Assembly (NCBI RefSeq): GCF_002927635.1 | Contig: NZ_PRDS01000005.1 | Span: 62,001-126,000, forward strand | From: Albidovulum inexpectatum | Lineage (GTDB): Bacteria; Pseudomonadota; Alphaproteobacteria; Rhodobacterales; Rhodobacteraceae | Direction: 5' to 3' | Length of the DNA stretch: 64,000 bases | Shown here: in pieces, positions 17,463-26,751 of the stretch | Layout of the letters: each line of letters begins with the position of its first letter | How positions within the stretch are numbered: the stretch's first letter is position 1 | Made by a program: the position numbers and the translations under genes | The notes under the pieces: model-generated | Told to the model about the DNA's origin: nothing | Database searches by the model: none | What the model saw: the letters and a program-made list of their open reading frames with translations, nothing else

Positions 17463-19622
17463 TCAGCCTCTCTGCCAGTCGTGGAACCGCTGCAGCAGCG
17501 ACAGCGCGGTTTCGTTCACATGGGTGCGCCGCCATTGCCCTGCGGTATTCTTCGCGGCCTCCGACAGCGTGGGATAGATATGGACCGTGGACAGGATCCG
17601 GCCCAGCCCGTGGCCCTGTTTCATCGCATAGACGAATTCGGCCATGATGTCGCCGGCATGTTCTCCGACGATGGTCACGCCCAGGATTCGGTCCTTGCCC
17701 GGAGGCGTCAGGACCTTGACGAAGCCGCGGGCGGCGCCATCGGCGATTGCCCGGTCCAGATCGTCCAGCGGATAGCGCGTGACCTCGTACGCGATGCCCT
17801 TTTCCCGCGCTTCGGTCTCGTTCAGGCCGACCCGCGCGATCTCGGGATCCGTGAAGGTTGCCCAGGGCATGACGCGATAATTGACCTTGAAGCGCTTGAG
17901 CCCGCCGAACAGGGCGTTCACGGTGGCGAACCATGCCTGATGCGAAGCCGCGTGGGTGAACTGGAACGGCCCCGCGACATCGCCCGCGGCCAGGATGTTC
18001 GGGAAACGGGTCTGCAGAAATTCGTCGGTTTCGATCACGCGCCCGGTTTCGATCCCCAGACGCTCAAGGCCATAGCCTTCGAGCCGCGCCTGCCGGCCGA
18101 CCGCCACGATCACGTCGTCGAACCGGATGCGCCGTCGCGCGCCGTCGGCCTCGACTTCCACCCATTTGCCGCCATCATCCCGCCCGAAGGAGACGGCCCG
18201 ATGCCCGGTCAGCACCTCGACCCCGTCGGCAGACATGGCATCGCGCACCAGGTCGCTGACCTCGGGGTCCTCGCGCAGCAGCACGCGATCGGCCATCTCG
18301 ATCTGGATGACATGCGAGCCAAGCCGTGCGAAGGCCTGCGCCAGCTCGCAGCCGATCGGCCCGCCGCCCAGCACGGCCAGCCTGCGGGGCGCGTGGTCGC
18401 GTTCGCGCATCTCCTGCCACAGCGTGTCGGATGTCAGGTATCCGACCTCGTCCAGGCCGGGTATCGGCGGCACGAAGGGCCGTGCCCCGGTTGCCAGGAT
18501 GATCGACCGTGTCGTCAGTCGTTGCGTCTGGCCATCGGGGCCTGCGATCTCGACCGTCCAGGGGTCGATCAGCCGGGCATGGCCTTGCAGGACCTCGACG
18601 CCCAGCCCCTGATAGCGTTCGACGGAATCATGCGGCTCGATCGCCTTGATGACATCCTCGACGCGCCGGAAAACCTGGCGAAAGGGGATTTCGGGCGCGA
18701 CCGGCGTCAGACCATAGCGGTCGGCATGGCGCATCTGATGGGCAAGCTTCGCGCTGCGGATCAGCGCCTTGGACGGCACGCAGCCGGTATTCAGGCAATC
18801 ACCGCCCATCCGGTTGGCTTCGACCAGTGTCACGCGCGCGCGCACGGCGGCCGCGATATAGGCTGATACAAGGCCGGCCGAACCGCCGCCGATCACGATC
18901 AGGTTCCGGTCGAACCGCCTTGGCCTTTGCCAGCCGGAATAGACCTGCCGGCGACGCCACAGGCCCACCGCCGCGCGCGCGACCCAGGGGAACACCCCCA
19001 GCGCGACAAGCGACAGGATCACCGGAAGCGACAGGATGTCCGAGGGGTTCTCGATGGCCGACAATTGTGTGCCGGCATTCACGTAGATCGCCGTCGCGGG
19101 CAGCATCCCCAGCTGGCTGACAACGTAAAAGGTCAGGGTGCGGATCGGAGTCAGCCCCATCGCAAGGTTCAGCGCAAAGAAAGGCACCACCGGGATCAGC
19201 CGCAAGGTGAAGAGATAAAAGGCTCCGTCGCGCTTCATCCCCTCGTCGATCGATTTCAGCCGATCGCCCAGGCGCGCATGGACCCAATCCGACAACAGGT
19301 GGCGTGCGGCCAGGAAGGCAAGGGTTGCCCCGATGGTCGAGGCAAAGGACACAAGCAGCAGCCCGGGACCAAAGCCGAACAAGGCCCCTGCGCCCAGCGT
19401 CATCCAGACCGCCAGCGGCAATGACAGTGCCGCGACCGCGACATAGACCACGAAATAGCCCAGCCAGGTGGCGACCGGATGCTGCTGCATCAGGCGTTCC
19501 AGCCGCGACAGGGCGTCTTGCAGCATCTGCATGTCCGGTCCTGACCGGGCGATCGCCCATGCGGCCACAAGAACCAGAGCGACCAGCAAGGCGAACAGGA
19601 TGGGTTTGCGGCCAGACTTCAC
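17463..19622 (-). CDS. Fusion of a TVP38/TMEM64 (VTT) membrane domain and a flavin disulfide reductase
   Basis: This 719-residue protein has two parts. Residues 1-225 form a polytopic VTT/DedA-like membrane domain (segments near 8-26, 55-78, 82-105, 140-180, 195-220). From about 238 it is a pyridine nucleotide-disulfide oxidoreductase: FAD loop IGGGSAG (244-250), redox pair CLNTGC (Cys276, Cys281), second nucleotide motif LGGGPIGCELAQAF, and C-terminal HIYPTLSEA dimer-interface motif. It resembles mercuric or lipoamide reductases, but the C-terminal vicinal cysteines of MerA are absent and the active-site His is in HIYPT. GTG is the start, after a GAGG site. Probable role: membrane-tethered thiol redox chemistry linked to lipid transport; substrate unknown. 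Confidence 0.85.
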   Translation of the reverse strand: MKSGRKPILFALLVALVLVAAWAIARSGPDMQMLQDALSRLERLMQQHPVATWLGYFVVYVAVAALSLPLAVWMTLGAGALFGFGPGLLLVSFASTIGATLAFLAARHLLSDWVHARLGDRLKSIDEGMKRDGAFYLFTLRLIPVVPFFALNLAMGLTPIRTLTFYVVSQLGMLPATAIYVNAGTQLSAIENPSDILSLPVILSLVALGVFPWVARAAVGLWRRRQVYSGWQRPRRFDRNLIVIGGGSAGLVSAYIAAAVRARVTLVEANRMGGDCLNTGCVPSKALIRSAKLAHQMRHADRYGLTPVAPEIPFRQVFRRVEDVIKAIEPHDSVERYQGLGVEVLQGHARLIDPWTVEIAGPDGQTQRLTTRSIILATGARPFVPPIPGLDEVGYLTSDTLWQEMRERDHAPRRLAVLGGGPIGCELAQAFARLGSHVIQIEMADRVLLREDPEVSDLVRDAMSADGVEVLTGHRAVSFGRDDGGKWVEVEADGARRRIRFDDVIVAVGRQARLEGYGLERLGIETGRVIETDEFLQTRFPNILAAGDVAGPFQFTHAASHQAWFATVNALFGGLKRFKVNYRVMPWATFTDPEIARVGLNETEAREKGIAYEVTRYPLDDLDRAIADGAARGFVKVLTPPGKDRILGVTIVGEHAGDIMAEFVYAMKQGHGLGRILSTVHIYPTLSEAAKNTAGQWRRTHVNETALSLLQRFHDWQRG

Positions 19623-19716
19623 GGAGAACCTCGTTCATGTGTTTCGGTCACCCGTTCTACCCCGGATGAACACGGCGCCAAGCCACGTTTCAAGCCGGTC
19701 CCGATGACGTGAAGCC

Positions 19717-19744
19717 CCGTGATGATCCAGCCGTGATGATCCAG
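19717..19744. repeat. Perfect 14-base tandem duplication
   Basis: CCGTGATGATCCAG occurs twice head to tail in the 260-base divergent region between the reductase fusion gene and the D-amino-acid dehydrogenase-like gene. A partial third copy (CGGTGATG) follows. It may be replication slippage or a duplicated binding site. Confidence 0.7.
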
Positions 19745-19882
19745 CGGTGATGCCCAAGCCATGAAGCCCGGCCCGTGCAGCGCGGCGCCGGATGGACCGT
19801 CGGTGCCGGATGCTGGCATGCCACTTGCCATTTTCGCCGGATCGCGCCCTAGATCGGGTGCGGTTTGGCGCAAGAGGACAGG

Positions 19883-21136
19883 ATGGACGCAAGGCAAGAG
19901 ATCGAACTTCTGGTGATCGGGGCAGGTGTCATCGGCATGTCTGCCGCGGTCGAGGCCGCAGCCCGAGGGCTGTCGGTGACGGTGATCGACCGTGAGGGGC
20001 CCGCCGCGGGGGCCTCGGCCGGCAATGCCGGCGGCTTTGCCTTTCCCGAGATCGACCCTCTGGCCTCGCCCGGCAAGCTTCTGGCGGCGCCGCGCTGGCT
20101 GTTCGACCCTCTGGGACCGCTGTCGATCCCGCCGCGCCATGCGGTGCATGTCCTGCCCTGGATGCTGCGCTTTGCACGCGAATGCCTGCCCGCCCGGGTT
20201 CGCGCCGCGCGGCGTGCGCAGGGCGCCCTGATGCTGCATGCAAGACGGACGCTGGAACCCTTCATGCAGCGCGCCGGAAGCCTGCACATGCTGCGCAAGC
20301 GCGGCCAGATCCGGGTCTATGAATCCGTGCGCGCCTTCGAGGCCGCCCGGCAGTCCTACGAGAGCGCCGAATCCGAGGGCTGGCGCTTCCAGTGGCTGAC
20401 CTCGCCTGATGAGATCGCCGGCATCCAGCCCGGCCTGTCGCCGCGGTTCCAGCGCGGCATCTTCACGCAGGACTGGTGGGCGATTTCGGACCCGCGCGAC
20501 TATGTTCTGGCGCTGGCGGAGGCGTTGCGCGCCGCCGGGGGGCGGATTGTTCGCGCCGAGGCGCGCGCCGTGCTGCCTGAGGACGGTTCAGTCGCGGTGC
20601 AGACCACCGACGGGGATATGCGGGCGTCGCATGTCGTGATCGCGGCGGGCATCTATTCCAACCGGCTGACGCGCAGCATCGGTCAGGATTTCCCGCTCGA
20701 GGCCGAAAGGGGTTACAACACGACGCTGCCGCCCGGCGCCTTCGATCTGCGCTGCCATGTCACCTTCGATGAGCACGGCTTCGTCGCCGCGCCCCTGTCT
20801 GGCGGCATACGTATCGGCGGCGCGGTCGAGCTGGGCGGGACGGAATTGCCGCCCAATTTCGCGCGTGCCCGGGCGATGCTGCGCAAGGCGCAGGACTTCA
20901 TGCCGGGACTGCGGGCCGAGGGTGGCACCGAATGGATGGGCATGCGCCCGTCGCTGCCCGACACGCTGCCGGTGATCGGACGCGCGCGCCGGTCGCCGCG
21001 CGTTCTGTTTGCCTTCGGGCATGGTCACCTGGGATTGACGCAATCCTCGGCAACCGCGGACATCGTCGCCGATCTTGTGCAAGGCCGCGCGCCGGCCGTG
21101 GATCTTGCGCCCTTCTCGCCCGATCGCTTTGGCTGA
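19883..21136 (+). CDS. FAD-dependent D-amino-acid dehydrogenase-like protein (DadA family)
   Basis: This 417-residue flavoprotein of the DAO family has an N-terminal FAD motif VIGAGVIGMSAAVEAAARG followed by DREGPAAGASAGNAGG, and a C-terminal GHGHLGLTQS motif typical of DadA-like enzymes. Expected activity is oxidative deamination of a D-amino acid or cyclic secondary amine with electron transfer to the respiratory chain. I place the start at ATG 19883 behind AGAGGACAGG; a TTG six codons earlier is less likely. It is a single gene with trmB 42 bases downstream on the same strand. Substrate not assigned. Confidence 0.85.
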   Translation: MDARQEIELLVIGAGVIGMSAAVEAAARGLSVTVIDREGPAAGASAGNAGGFAFPEIDPLASPGKLLAAPRWLFDPLGPLSIPPRHAVHVLPWMLRFARECLPARVRAARRAQGALMLHARRTLEPFMQRAGSLHMLRKRGQIRVYESVRAFEAARQSYESAESEGWRFQWLTSPDEIAGIQPGLSPRFQRGIFTQDWWAISDPRDYVLALAEALRAAGGRIVRAEARAVLPEDGSVAVQTTDGDMRASHVVIAAGIYSNRLTRSIGQDFPLEAERGYNTTLPPGAFDLRCHVTFDEHGFVAAPLSGGIRIGGAVELGGTELPPNFARARAMLRKAQDFMPGLRAEGGTEWMGMRPSLPDTLPVIGRARRSPRVLFAFGHGHLGLTQSSATADIVADLVQGRAPAVDLAPFSPDRFG

Positions 21137-21178
21137 GCGGGCTTGCCCCGCGCGGTCTGTGCGGCTATGTCGCGCCCC

Positions 21179-21871
21179 ATGACCGAGGCCAAAAGACCAT
21201 TTCGCAACTTCCACGGGCGCACGCATGGCAAGTCCCTGCGGCCAAGCCAGAAGACCTATCTGGAGGAAGATCTCGATCGCCTGCGTCCGCGCGGCGTGAC
21301 ATGGGACGAGAACCCCGAGCGTCACCCGATCGACCTGACGGCCCTGTTCCCGCAAAAGCGCGACGTCTGGCTGGAAGTCGGCTTTGGCGGGGGTGAACAT
21401 CTGGTCCACATGGCGGCCAACAATCCGGATGTGGGAATCATCGGCTGCGAACCGTTCATCAACGGCGTCGCGATGCTTCTGGGCAAGTTGCGCCAGACCG
21501 GGTTGACGAATGTTGCCGTGCACCCGGGCGATGCGCGTGACCTGATGGACGTCCTGCCGGAAGGCTCGATCGGCCGGGCCTTTCTGCTGTATCCCGACCC
21601 ATGGCCCAAGAAGCGTCACCACAAGCGCCGCTTTGTCACGCCCGAGCACCTGATCCCGCTGGCGCGCGCGATGCGCACGGGCGGCGAGTTCCGCGTGGCG
21701 ACCGATATTCCCGATTACGTGCGCCAGACGCTCGAGGAAGTACCGCAAGCCGGGTTCGATCTGGTCGATCAGGGCAGCGCCCCCTGGGCGGACTGGATCT
21801 CGACCCGTTATGAGCAGAAGGCCCTGCGCGAAGGACGCGCGCCGCATTACCTGACCTTTCGCCGCCGCTGA
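21179..21871 (+). CDS. trmB: tRNA (guanine-N7-)-methyltransferase
   Basis: The protein is 230 residues from ATG 21179. The SAM-binding motif is LEVGFGGGEHLVHMA, the TrmB signature FLLYPDPWPKKRHHKRRF is intact, and ATDIPDYVRQ follows. It methylates G46 in the variable loop of tRNA. The ATG at 21167 is four codons upstream and in frame; I prefer 21179 because family members begin close to RPPRNFxGR. No clear ribosome-binding site precedes either. Confidence 0.95.
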   Translation: MTEAKRPFRNFHGRTHGKSLRPSQKTYLEEDLDRLRPRGVTWDENPERHPIDLTALFPQKRDVWLEVGFGGGEHLVHMAANNPDVGIIGCEPFINGVAMLLGKLRQTGLTNVAVHPGDARDLMDVLPEGSIGRAFLLYPDPWPKKRHHKRRFVTPEHLIPLARAMRTGGEFRVATDIPDYVRQTLEEVPQAGFDLVDQGSAPWADWISTRYEQKALREGRAPHYLTFRRR

Positions 21872-21943
21872 CCCCGATCCGGGGCATGGACCGCCCCGCG
21901 CGGTTGCGCTATCAGCGCGGACAAACACGCGAGGGAGATGCGC

Positions 21944-23293
21944 ATGTCCGCCCATGGTAAGCCCGTTCCGATGACCGCCCGCCGCGCGGGGCCCCTGCGG
22001 GGCTCGGCCGAAGTACCGGGAGACAAGTCGATCTCGCACCGCGCGCTGATCCTGGGCGCGATGGCGGTGGGCGAGACGCGCATCACGGGCCTGCTGGAGG
22101 GGCAGGACGTGCTGGATACGGCGGCGGCGATGCGCGCCTTCGGCGCCGAGGTCACGCAGCACGGCCCCGGCGAATGGTCGGTTCATGGCGTGGGCGTGGG
22201 TGGTTTCCGCGAACCCGATCAGGTGATCGATTGCGGCAATTCCGGCACGGGCGTTCGCCTGATCATGGGGTCGATGGCCACGACGCCCATCACCGCGACC
22301 TTCACCGGCGATGCCAGCCTGCGCAAGCGCCCGATGGGGCGCGTGACCGATCCGCTGTCGCTGTTCGGCGCGCGCGCATACGGCCGTCAGGGCGGGCGGC
22401 TGCCGATGACCGTGGTCGGTGCGGCCGATCCGGTGCCGGTGCGCTATGAAGTCCCGGTGCCATCGGCGCAGGTGAAGTCGGCGGTCCTGCTGGCGGGACT
22501 GAACACGCCCGGTCAGACCGTGGTGATCGAACGCGAGGCCACGCGCGACCATTCCGAACGGATGCTGCGCGGCTTTGGCGCCCGGATCGAGGTCGAGACG
22601 ACGCCCCAGGGCAATGTCATCACGCTGACCGGCCAGCCCGAGCTGAAGCCCCAGCAGGTCGCGGTGCCGCGCGACCCGTCCTCGGCTGCCTTTCCGGTCT
22701 GCGCCGCGCTGATCGTCGAAGGGTCGGATATCCTTGTTCCGGGCGTCAGCCAGAATCCCACGCGTAATGGCCTTTACGTGACGCTGTGCGAAATGGGCGC
22801 GCAGATCGATTTCATGAACCCGCGCGAGGAAGGGGGCGAGCCGGTCGCCGATCTGCGGGTGCGTTTCTCGACCCTGAAAGGGATTGAGGTGCCGCCCGAG
22901 CGCGCGGCCAGCATGATCGACGAATATCCCGTCCTGTCGGCAATCGCCGCCTTTGCCGAAGGCCCGACGGTGATGCGGGGCGTATCGGAGCTGCGCGTGA
23001 AGGAAAGCGACCGCATCGATGCCATGGCGCGCGGTCTGGAAGCTTGCGGCGTGCGCGTCGAGGAAGAGCCCGACGGGATGATCGTGCACGGGATGGGGCC
23101 GGCAGGCGTTCCGGGTGGCGCCGTCGTGCAAAGCCATCTGGATCACCGCATCGCGATGTCCTTCCTGGTGTTTGGCCTTGCCGCGCGCAACCCGGTCGGC
23201 GTGGATGATGGCGGGCCGATCGCCACGTCCTTCCCGGTCTTCGAGGACCTGATGCGTGGCCTTGGCGCCGATATCCGCCGCGAAGCGGAGTAG
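21944..23293 (+). CDS. aroA: 3-phosphoshikimate 1-carboxyvinyltransferase (EPSP synthase)
   Basis: Class II-like EPSP synthase, 449 residues. It shows [45 protein letters not shown] and VKESDRI. The PEP-binding segment is [12 protein letters not shown]; the glycine equivalent to the position altered to Ala in the glyphosate-tolerant CP4 enzyme is still Gly. It condenses shikimate-3-phosphate with PEP in chorismate synthesis. I use ATG 21944, seven bases after GAGGGAG; ATG 21938 is too close to that site. cmk follows 4 bases after the stop, an arrangement common in alphaproteobacteria. Confidence 0.96.
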   Translation: MSAHGKPVPMTARRAGPLRGSAEVPGDKSISHRALILGAMAVGETRITGLLEGQDVLDTAAAMRAFGAEVTQHGPGEWSVHGVGVGGFREPDQVIDCGNSGTGVRLIMGSMATTPITATFTGDASLRKRPMGRVTDPLSLFGARAYGRQGGRLPMTVVGAADPVPVRYEVPVPSAQVKSAVLLAGLNTPGQTVVIEREATRDHSERMLRGFGARIEVETTPQGNVITLTGQPELKPQQVAVPRDPSSAAFPVCAALIVEGSDILVPGVSQNPTRNGLYVTLCEMGAQIDFMNPREEGGEPVADLRVRFSTLKGIEVPPERAASMIDEYPVLSAIAAFAEGPTVMRGVSELRVKESDRIDAMARGLEACGVRVEEEPDGMIVHGMGPAGVPGGAVVQSHLDHRIAMSFLVFGLAARNPVGVDDGGPIATSFPVFEDLMRGLGADIRREAE

Positions 23294-23297
23294 TGGC

Positions 23298-23903
23298 ATG
23301 AAATTCACCGTGGCCATCGACGGCCCCGCGGCGGCGGGCAAGGGCACGATCAGCCGCGCGATCGCGCGCCATTTCGGTTTCGCGCATCTGGACACGGGGC
23401 TGCTTTATCGTGCGGTGGGCATGAAGGGCGGCGATCCGGTCGAGGCCGCCCGCAGCCTGACCGATGCCGACCTGCGGCGCGACGACCTGCGCAGCCTGGA
23501 AGCCGGGCAGGCCGCCAGCCGGGTCGCCACGATCCCCGAGGTGCGCGCGGCGCTTGCCGATTTCCAGCGCCGCTTTGCCCGCCGCGAGGGCGGCGCGGTG
23601 CTGGACGGGCGCGATATCGGCACGGTGATCTGCCCGCAGGCCGAGGTGAAGCTGTATGTGACCGCCAGCCCGGAAATGCGCGCCCGTCGCAGATGGCTGG
23701 AGCTGGGCGGAGAGGCTGCGCCCCGCAGCCTGGATCAGGTCCTGGCCGAGGTGCGCGAACGCGATGCGCGGGACATGAACCGGGCCGAGGCGCCGCTGCG
23801 GCCCGCGCCCGATGCGGTCATTCTGGACACCTCGGATCTGAGTGTCGATCAGGCCGTGGCGCGCGCGATCGAGATCGTGCAGTCGCGCCTGAACGCGCAG
23901 TGA
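23298..23903 (+). CDS. cmk: Cytidylate kinase
   Basis: This 201-residue protein has the P-loop GPAAAGKGT (residues 9-17) and family motifs [10 protein letters not shown] and [10 protein letters not shown]. It phosphorylates CMP/dCMP. Codons upstream of ATG 23298 are open but overlap the end of aroA; the family N-terminus (short strand then GPAAAGKG) supports this start. aroA-cmk probably form one transcript; rpsA downstream has its own promoter. Confidence 0.96.
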   Translation: MKFTVAIDGPAAAGKGTISRAIARHFGFAHLDTGLLYRAVGMKGGDPVEAARSLTDADLRRDDLRSLEAGQAASRVATIPEVRAALADFQRRFARREGGAVLDGRDIGTVICPQAEVKLYVTASPEMRARRRWLELGGEAAPRSLDQVLAEVRERDARDMNRAEAPLRPAPDAVILDTSDLSVDQAVARAIEIVQSRLNAQ

Positions 23904-23922
23904 CGGCGAATTCATTGCGCTC

Positions 23923-23951
23923 TTGCCGCATGGGGGCAAAGCAATTATAGA
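23923..23951 (+). promoter_or_regulatory. Sigma-70-type promoter for rpsA
   Basis: TTGCCG (23923-23928) and TATAGA (23946-23951) are separated by exactly 17 bases, in the 213-base gap between cmk and rpsA. This leaves a long 5' leader of roughly 160 bases before rpsA, where S1 autoregulation of translation could act. Confidence 0.6.
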
Positions 23952-24116
23952 GGCGGGCGTCGAGCAGGCCGCCAGAGCCGGTGCGGATCAAACGGGGCAG
24001 GGTCGGGTTTCACCGGCCCTTGTCGTTTTTCGTGCTTTCTGCGGCAGACCAACTGAAAGACCGGCGGAGCCAACCGCATGGCCAGTCAAACACGACGAAA
24101 AGGATAATTGAACCGC

Positions 24117-25799
24117 ATGTGCGCTAAAGCCACGATGGAGGAATTCGAAGCCCTCCTGAACGAAAGCTTCGAACTGGACACGCCTCAGGAAGGCAGCGTC
24201 GTCAAGGGCAAGGTCATCGCCATCGAGGCGGGCCAGGCCATCATCGACGTGGGCTTCAAGATGGAAGGCCGCGTCGATCTGAAGGAATTCGCCAATCCGG
24301 GCGAGGCGCCCGACATCAAGGTCGGCGACGAGGTCGAGGTCTATCTGGAGCGCGTCGAGAACGCGCGCGGCGAGGCCGTGCTGAGCCGCGAGAAGGCCCG
24401 CCGCGAGGCCGCCTGGGATCGGCTTGAAAAGGCCTATGCCAATGACGAGCGCGTCGAAGGCGCGATCTTCGGCCGCGTCAAGGGCGGCTTCACCGTCGAT
24501 CTGGGCGGTGCCGTGGCCTTCCTGCCGGGCAGCCAGGTCGATGTGCGTCCCGTGCGCGATGCCGGCCCGCTGATGGGTCTGAAGCAACCCTTCCAGATCC
24601 TGAAGATGGACCGCCGCCGCGGCAACATCGTGGTTTCGCGCCGCGCGATCCTGGAAGAAAGCCGCGCCGAACAGCGCGCCGAGGTCATTGCCAACCTGTC
24701 CGAGGGTCAGGTCGTGGAAGGCGTGGTCAAGAACATCACCGAATATGGCGCCTTCGTCGATCTGGGCGGTGTTGACGGCCTGCTGCATGTCACCGACATG
24801 GCGTGGCGCCGCGTGAACCACCCGTCGGAGATCCTGTCGATCGGCGAGACGGTGAAGGTTCAGGTCATCAAGATCAACAAGGACACGCACCGCATCAGCC
24901 TGGGCATGAAGCAGCTGCAGTCCGATCCCTGGGATCAGGTCGAGCAGAAATATGCCGTTGGCTCGGTGCATCGCGGCCGGGTGACCAACATCACCGATTA
25001 CGGCGCCTTCGTCGAGCTGGAGCCGGGCGTCGAGGGTCTGGTCCATGTCAGCGAGATGAGCTGGACCAAGAAGAACGTCCATCCGGGCAAGATCGTCTCG
25101 ACCAGCCAGGAAGTCGACGTCATGGTGCTGGAAATCGACAGCGCCAAGCGTCGCGTCAGCCTGGGCCTGAAGCAGACCCAGCGCAATCCGTGGGAAGTCT
25201 TCGCCGAGACCCATCCGGTCGGCACCGTCATCGAAGGCGAGGTCAAGAACATCACCGAATTCGGTCTGTTCGTCGGCCTGGACAACGATATCGACGGCAT
25301 GGTGCACCTGTCCGACCTGTCCTGGGATCAGCGCGGCGAGGAAGCCATCCAGAACTACCGCAAGGGCGACATCGTCAAGGCGGTCGTCACCGAGGTCGAT
25401 GTCGAGAAGGAACGTGTCTCGCTGTCGATCAAGGCGCTGGATGACACCTTCTCGGAAGCGATCGACGGCATCAAGCGGGGTTCGGTCATCACCGTCACCG
25501 TGACCGCGATCGAGGAAGGCGGCATCGAGGTCGAATACAACGGCATGAAGTCCTTCATCCGCCGTTCGGACCTGTCGCGCGACCGTTCCGAGCAGCGCCC
25601 CGAGCGCTTCCAGGTCGGCGACAAGGTCGATGTCCGGGTCACCAATGTCGATCCGAAGACGCGCAAGCTGTCGCTGTCGATCAAGGCGCGCGAGATCGCC
25701 GAAGAGAAGGAAGCCGTGCAGCAGTATGGCTCGTCCGACTCGGGTGCCTCGCTGGGCGAGATCCTTGGCGCCGCGCTCAAGGGGTCGAACGACAAGTAA
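24117..25799 (+). CDS. rpsA: 30S ribosomal protein S1
   Basis: This 560-residue protein has six S1/OB repeats, recognisable by recurring NITEYGAFVDL, NITDYGAFVEL and NITEFGLFVGL strands. The first two repeats are diverged, as in other S1 proteins that bind the ribosome through them. It recruits mRNA to the 30S subunit. ATG 24117 is preferred; a TTG at 24108 is in frame. AAAAGGA upstream is slightly badly spaced for both. A strong intrinsic terminator follows the stop. Confidence 0.97.
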   Translation: MCAKATMEEFEALLNESFELDTPQEGSVVKGKVIAIEAGQAIIDVGFKMEGRVDLKEFANPGEAPDIKVGDEVEVYLERVENARGEAVLSREKARREAAWDRLEKAYANDERVEGAIFGRVKGGFTVDLGGAVAFLPGSQVDVRPVRDAGPLMGLKQPFQILKMDRRRGNIVVSRRAILEESRAEQRAEVIANLSEGQVVEGVVKNITEYGAFVDLGGVDGLLHVTDMAWRRVNHPSEILSIGETVKVQVIKINKDTHRISLGMKQLQSDPWDQVEQKYAVGSVHRGRVTNITDYGAFVELEPGVEGLVHVSEMSWTKKNVHPGKIVSTSQEVDVMVLEIDSAKRRVSLGLKQTQRNPWEVFAETHPVGTVIEGEVKNITEFGLFVGLDNDIDGMVHLSDLSWDQRGEEAIQNYRKGDIVKAVVTEVDVEKERVSLSIKALDDTFSEAIDGIKRGSVITVTVTAIEEGGIEVEYNGMKSFIRRSDLSRDRSEQRPERFQVGDKVDVRVTNVDPKTRKLSLSIKAREIAEEKEAVQQYGSSDSGASLGEILGAALKGSNDK

Positions 25800-25822
25800 T
25801 CCTGCCAAGACCGGCAGATCGG

Positions 25823-25852
25823 TGGCCCCGCCCGAAAGGCGGGGCCATTTTC
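25823..25852 (+). terminator. Intrinsic terminator after rpsA
   Basis: TGGCCCCGCC and GGCGGGGCCA form a perfect 10-base stem (25823-25847) around CGAAA, followed by TTTTC. It begins 24 bases after the rpsA stop. Confidence 0.9.
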
Positions 25853-26020
25853 GTTGTGCGATGCCCCGCGAATCGGTCCGGGCGGGGTGCGCGTCGCGAG
25901 GGCGGGCACCGCCGCGATGCTGCGCTGCAGTGACGCGGAAACGCCCCGCCGATGACCCGAAGACGGGCCAGATGCCCCAGCTTTGTGGGCGAAATTCCCG
26001 TGTTTCCAATGGCTTTCTGT

Positions 26021-26048
26021 TTGTTCGGGGCGCGTTTGGCCCTATAGT
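26021..26048 (+). promoter_or_regulatory. Likely promoter for ihfB
   Basis: TTGTTC (26021-26026) and TATAGT (26043-26048) are separated by 16 bases, about 50 bases before the ihfB start and behind the rpsA terminator. Confidence 0.55.
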
Positions 26049-26097
26049 CGGCCGGTATCGTGAAGGCTGCCCGAGAGATGCCGACAAGGGGGGATAG

Positions 26098-26379
26098 ATG
26101 ATCCGATCGGAGCTGATCCAGAAGATCGCAGAGGAAAACCCGCACCTGTATCAGCGGGATGTCGAAAGGATCGTGAACACGATCTTCGAGGAAATCATCG
26201 AAGCTCTGGCCCGCGGCGACCGGGTCGAGCTGCGCGGTTTCGGCGCCTTTTCGGTCAAGAAGCGTGACGCGCGGACAGGGCGCAACCCGCGCACCGGCGA
26301 GACGGTCCATGTCGAGGAAAAGCATGTTCCGTTCTTCAAGACCGGAAAGCTCTTGCGGGACCGGCTGAACGGGGGGTAA
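26098..26379 (+). CDS. ihfB: Integration host factor subunit beta
   Basis: The protein is 93 residues, the family length. It shows the HU/IHF fold with [20 protein letters not shown] and the [13 protein letters not shown]-intercalating arm containing the conserved Pro. IHF bends DNA for recombination, replication and transcription. AAGGGGGGA sits just upstream of the ATG. The cmk-rpsA-ihfB order is conserved in alphaproteobacteria. The gene is followed after 9 bases by a lapA-domain gene and probably shares its transcript through trpF. Confidence 0.97.
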   Translation: MIRSELIQKIAEENPHLYQRDVERIVNTIFEEIIEALARGDRVELRGFGAFSVKKRDARTGRNPRTGETVHVEEKHVPFFKTGKLLRDRLNGG

Positions 26380-26388
26380 GCACGCAAC

Positions 26389-26751
26389 ATGCTTCGTCTG
26401 TTCCGCATCCTCTTTCTGACGCTGTTGGCTATCTGCCTGATCGCCGTCGCCTCGGCCAATCGCCAGATGATAACCCTGCGCGCCCTGCCGCAAGAGATGG
26501 ACCAGTTCCTGGGCCTGTCCTGGTCGGTCGAGGTGCCGCTGTTCATCGCCATCTTTGCCGGCATCGTTGCGGGGCTGGGTATCGGCCTTGTCTGGGAATG
26601 GTTCCGCGAGGCCAAGCATCGCGCCGCCGCCGCCGAGAACCGTCGCAAGGCGCGCCAGCTGGAGCGTGAGGTCGAACGCCTGAAGACCGACAAGAACACG
26701 CCCGAGGACGAGATCCTGGCCATTCTGGATGGCAAGAAAGCCGGGGCATGA
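26389..26751 (+). CDS. LapA domain-containing membrane protein
   Basis: The protein has 120 residues with two membrane segments (about 5-22 and 48-70) and a C-terminal Arg/Lys/Glu-rich coiled coil (about 75-105), matching the LapA/YciS family associated with lipopolysaccharide assembly in E. coli. The cytoplasmic coil is the likely interaction surface. It overlaps the trpF start by ATGA, so the two are coupled. Confidence 0.85.
   Translation: MLRLFRILFLTLLAICLIAVASANRQMITLRALPQEMDQFLGLSWSVEVPLFIAIFAGIVAGLGIGLVWEWFREAKHRAAAAENRRKARQLEREVERLKTDKNTPEDEILAILDGKKAGA

Noticed and set aside
17463-19622. Mercuric reductase and mercury-resistance locus
   Set aside because: The CLNTGC redox pair alone is shared by many reductases. 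The C-terminal vicinal cysteines, the N-terminal metal-binding domain and merR/merT/merP are absent.
20588-26087. Long antisense frames over aroA/cmk and over rpsA
   Set aside because: The same GC-bias effect. The repeated pattern over rpsA simply reflects its S1 repeats read backwards.
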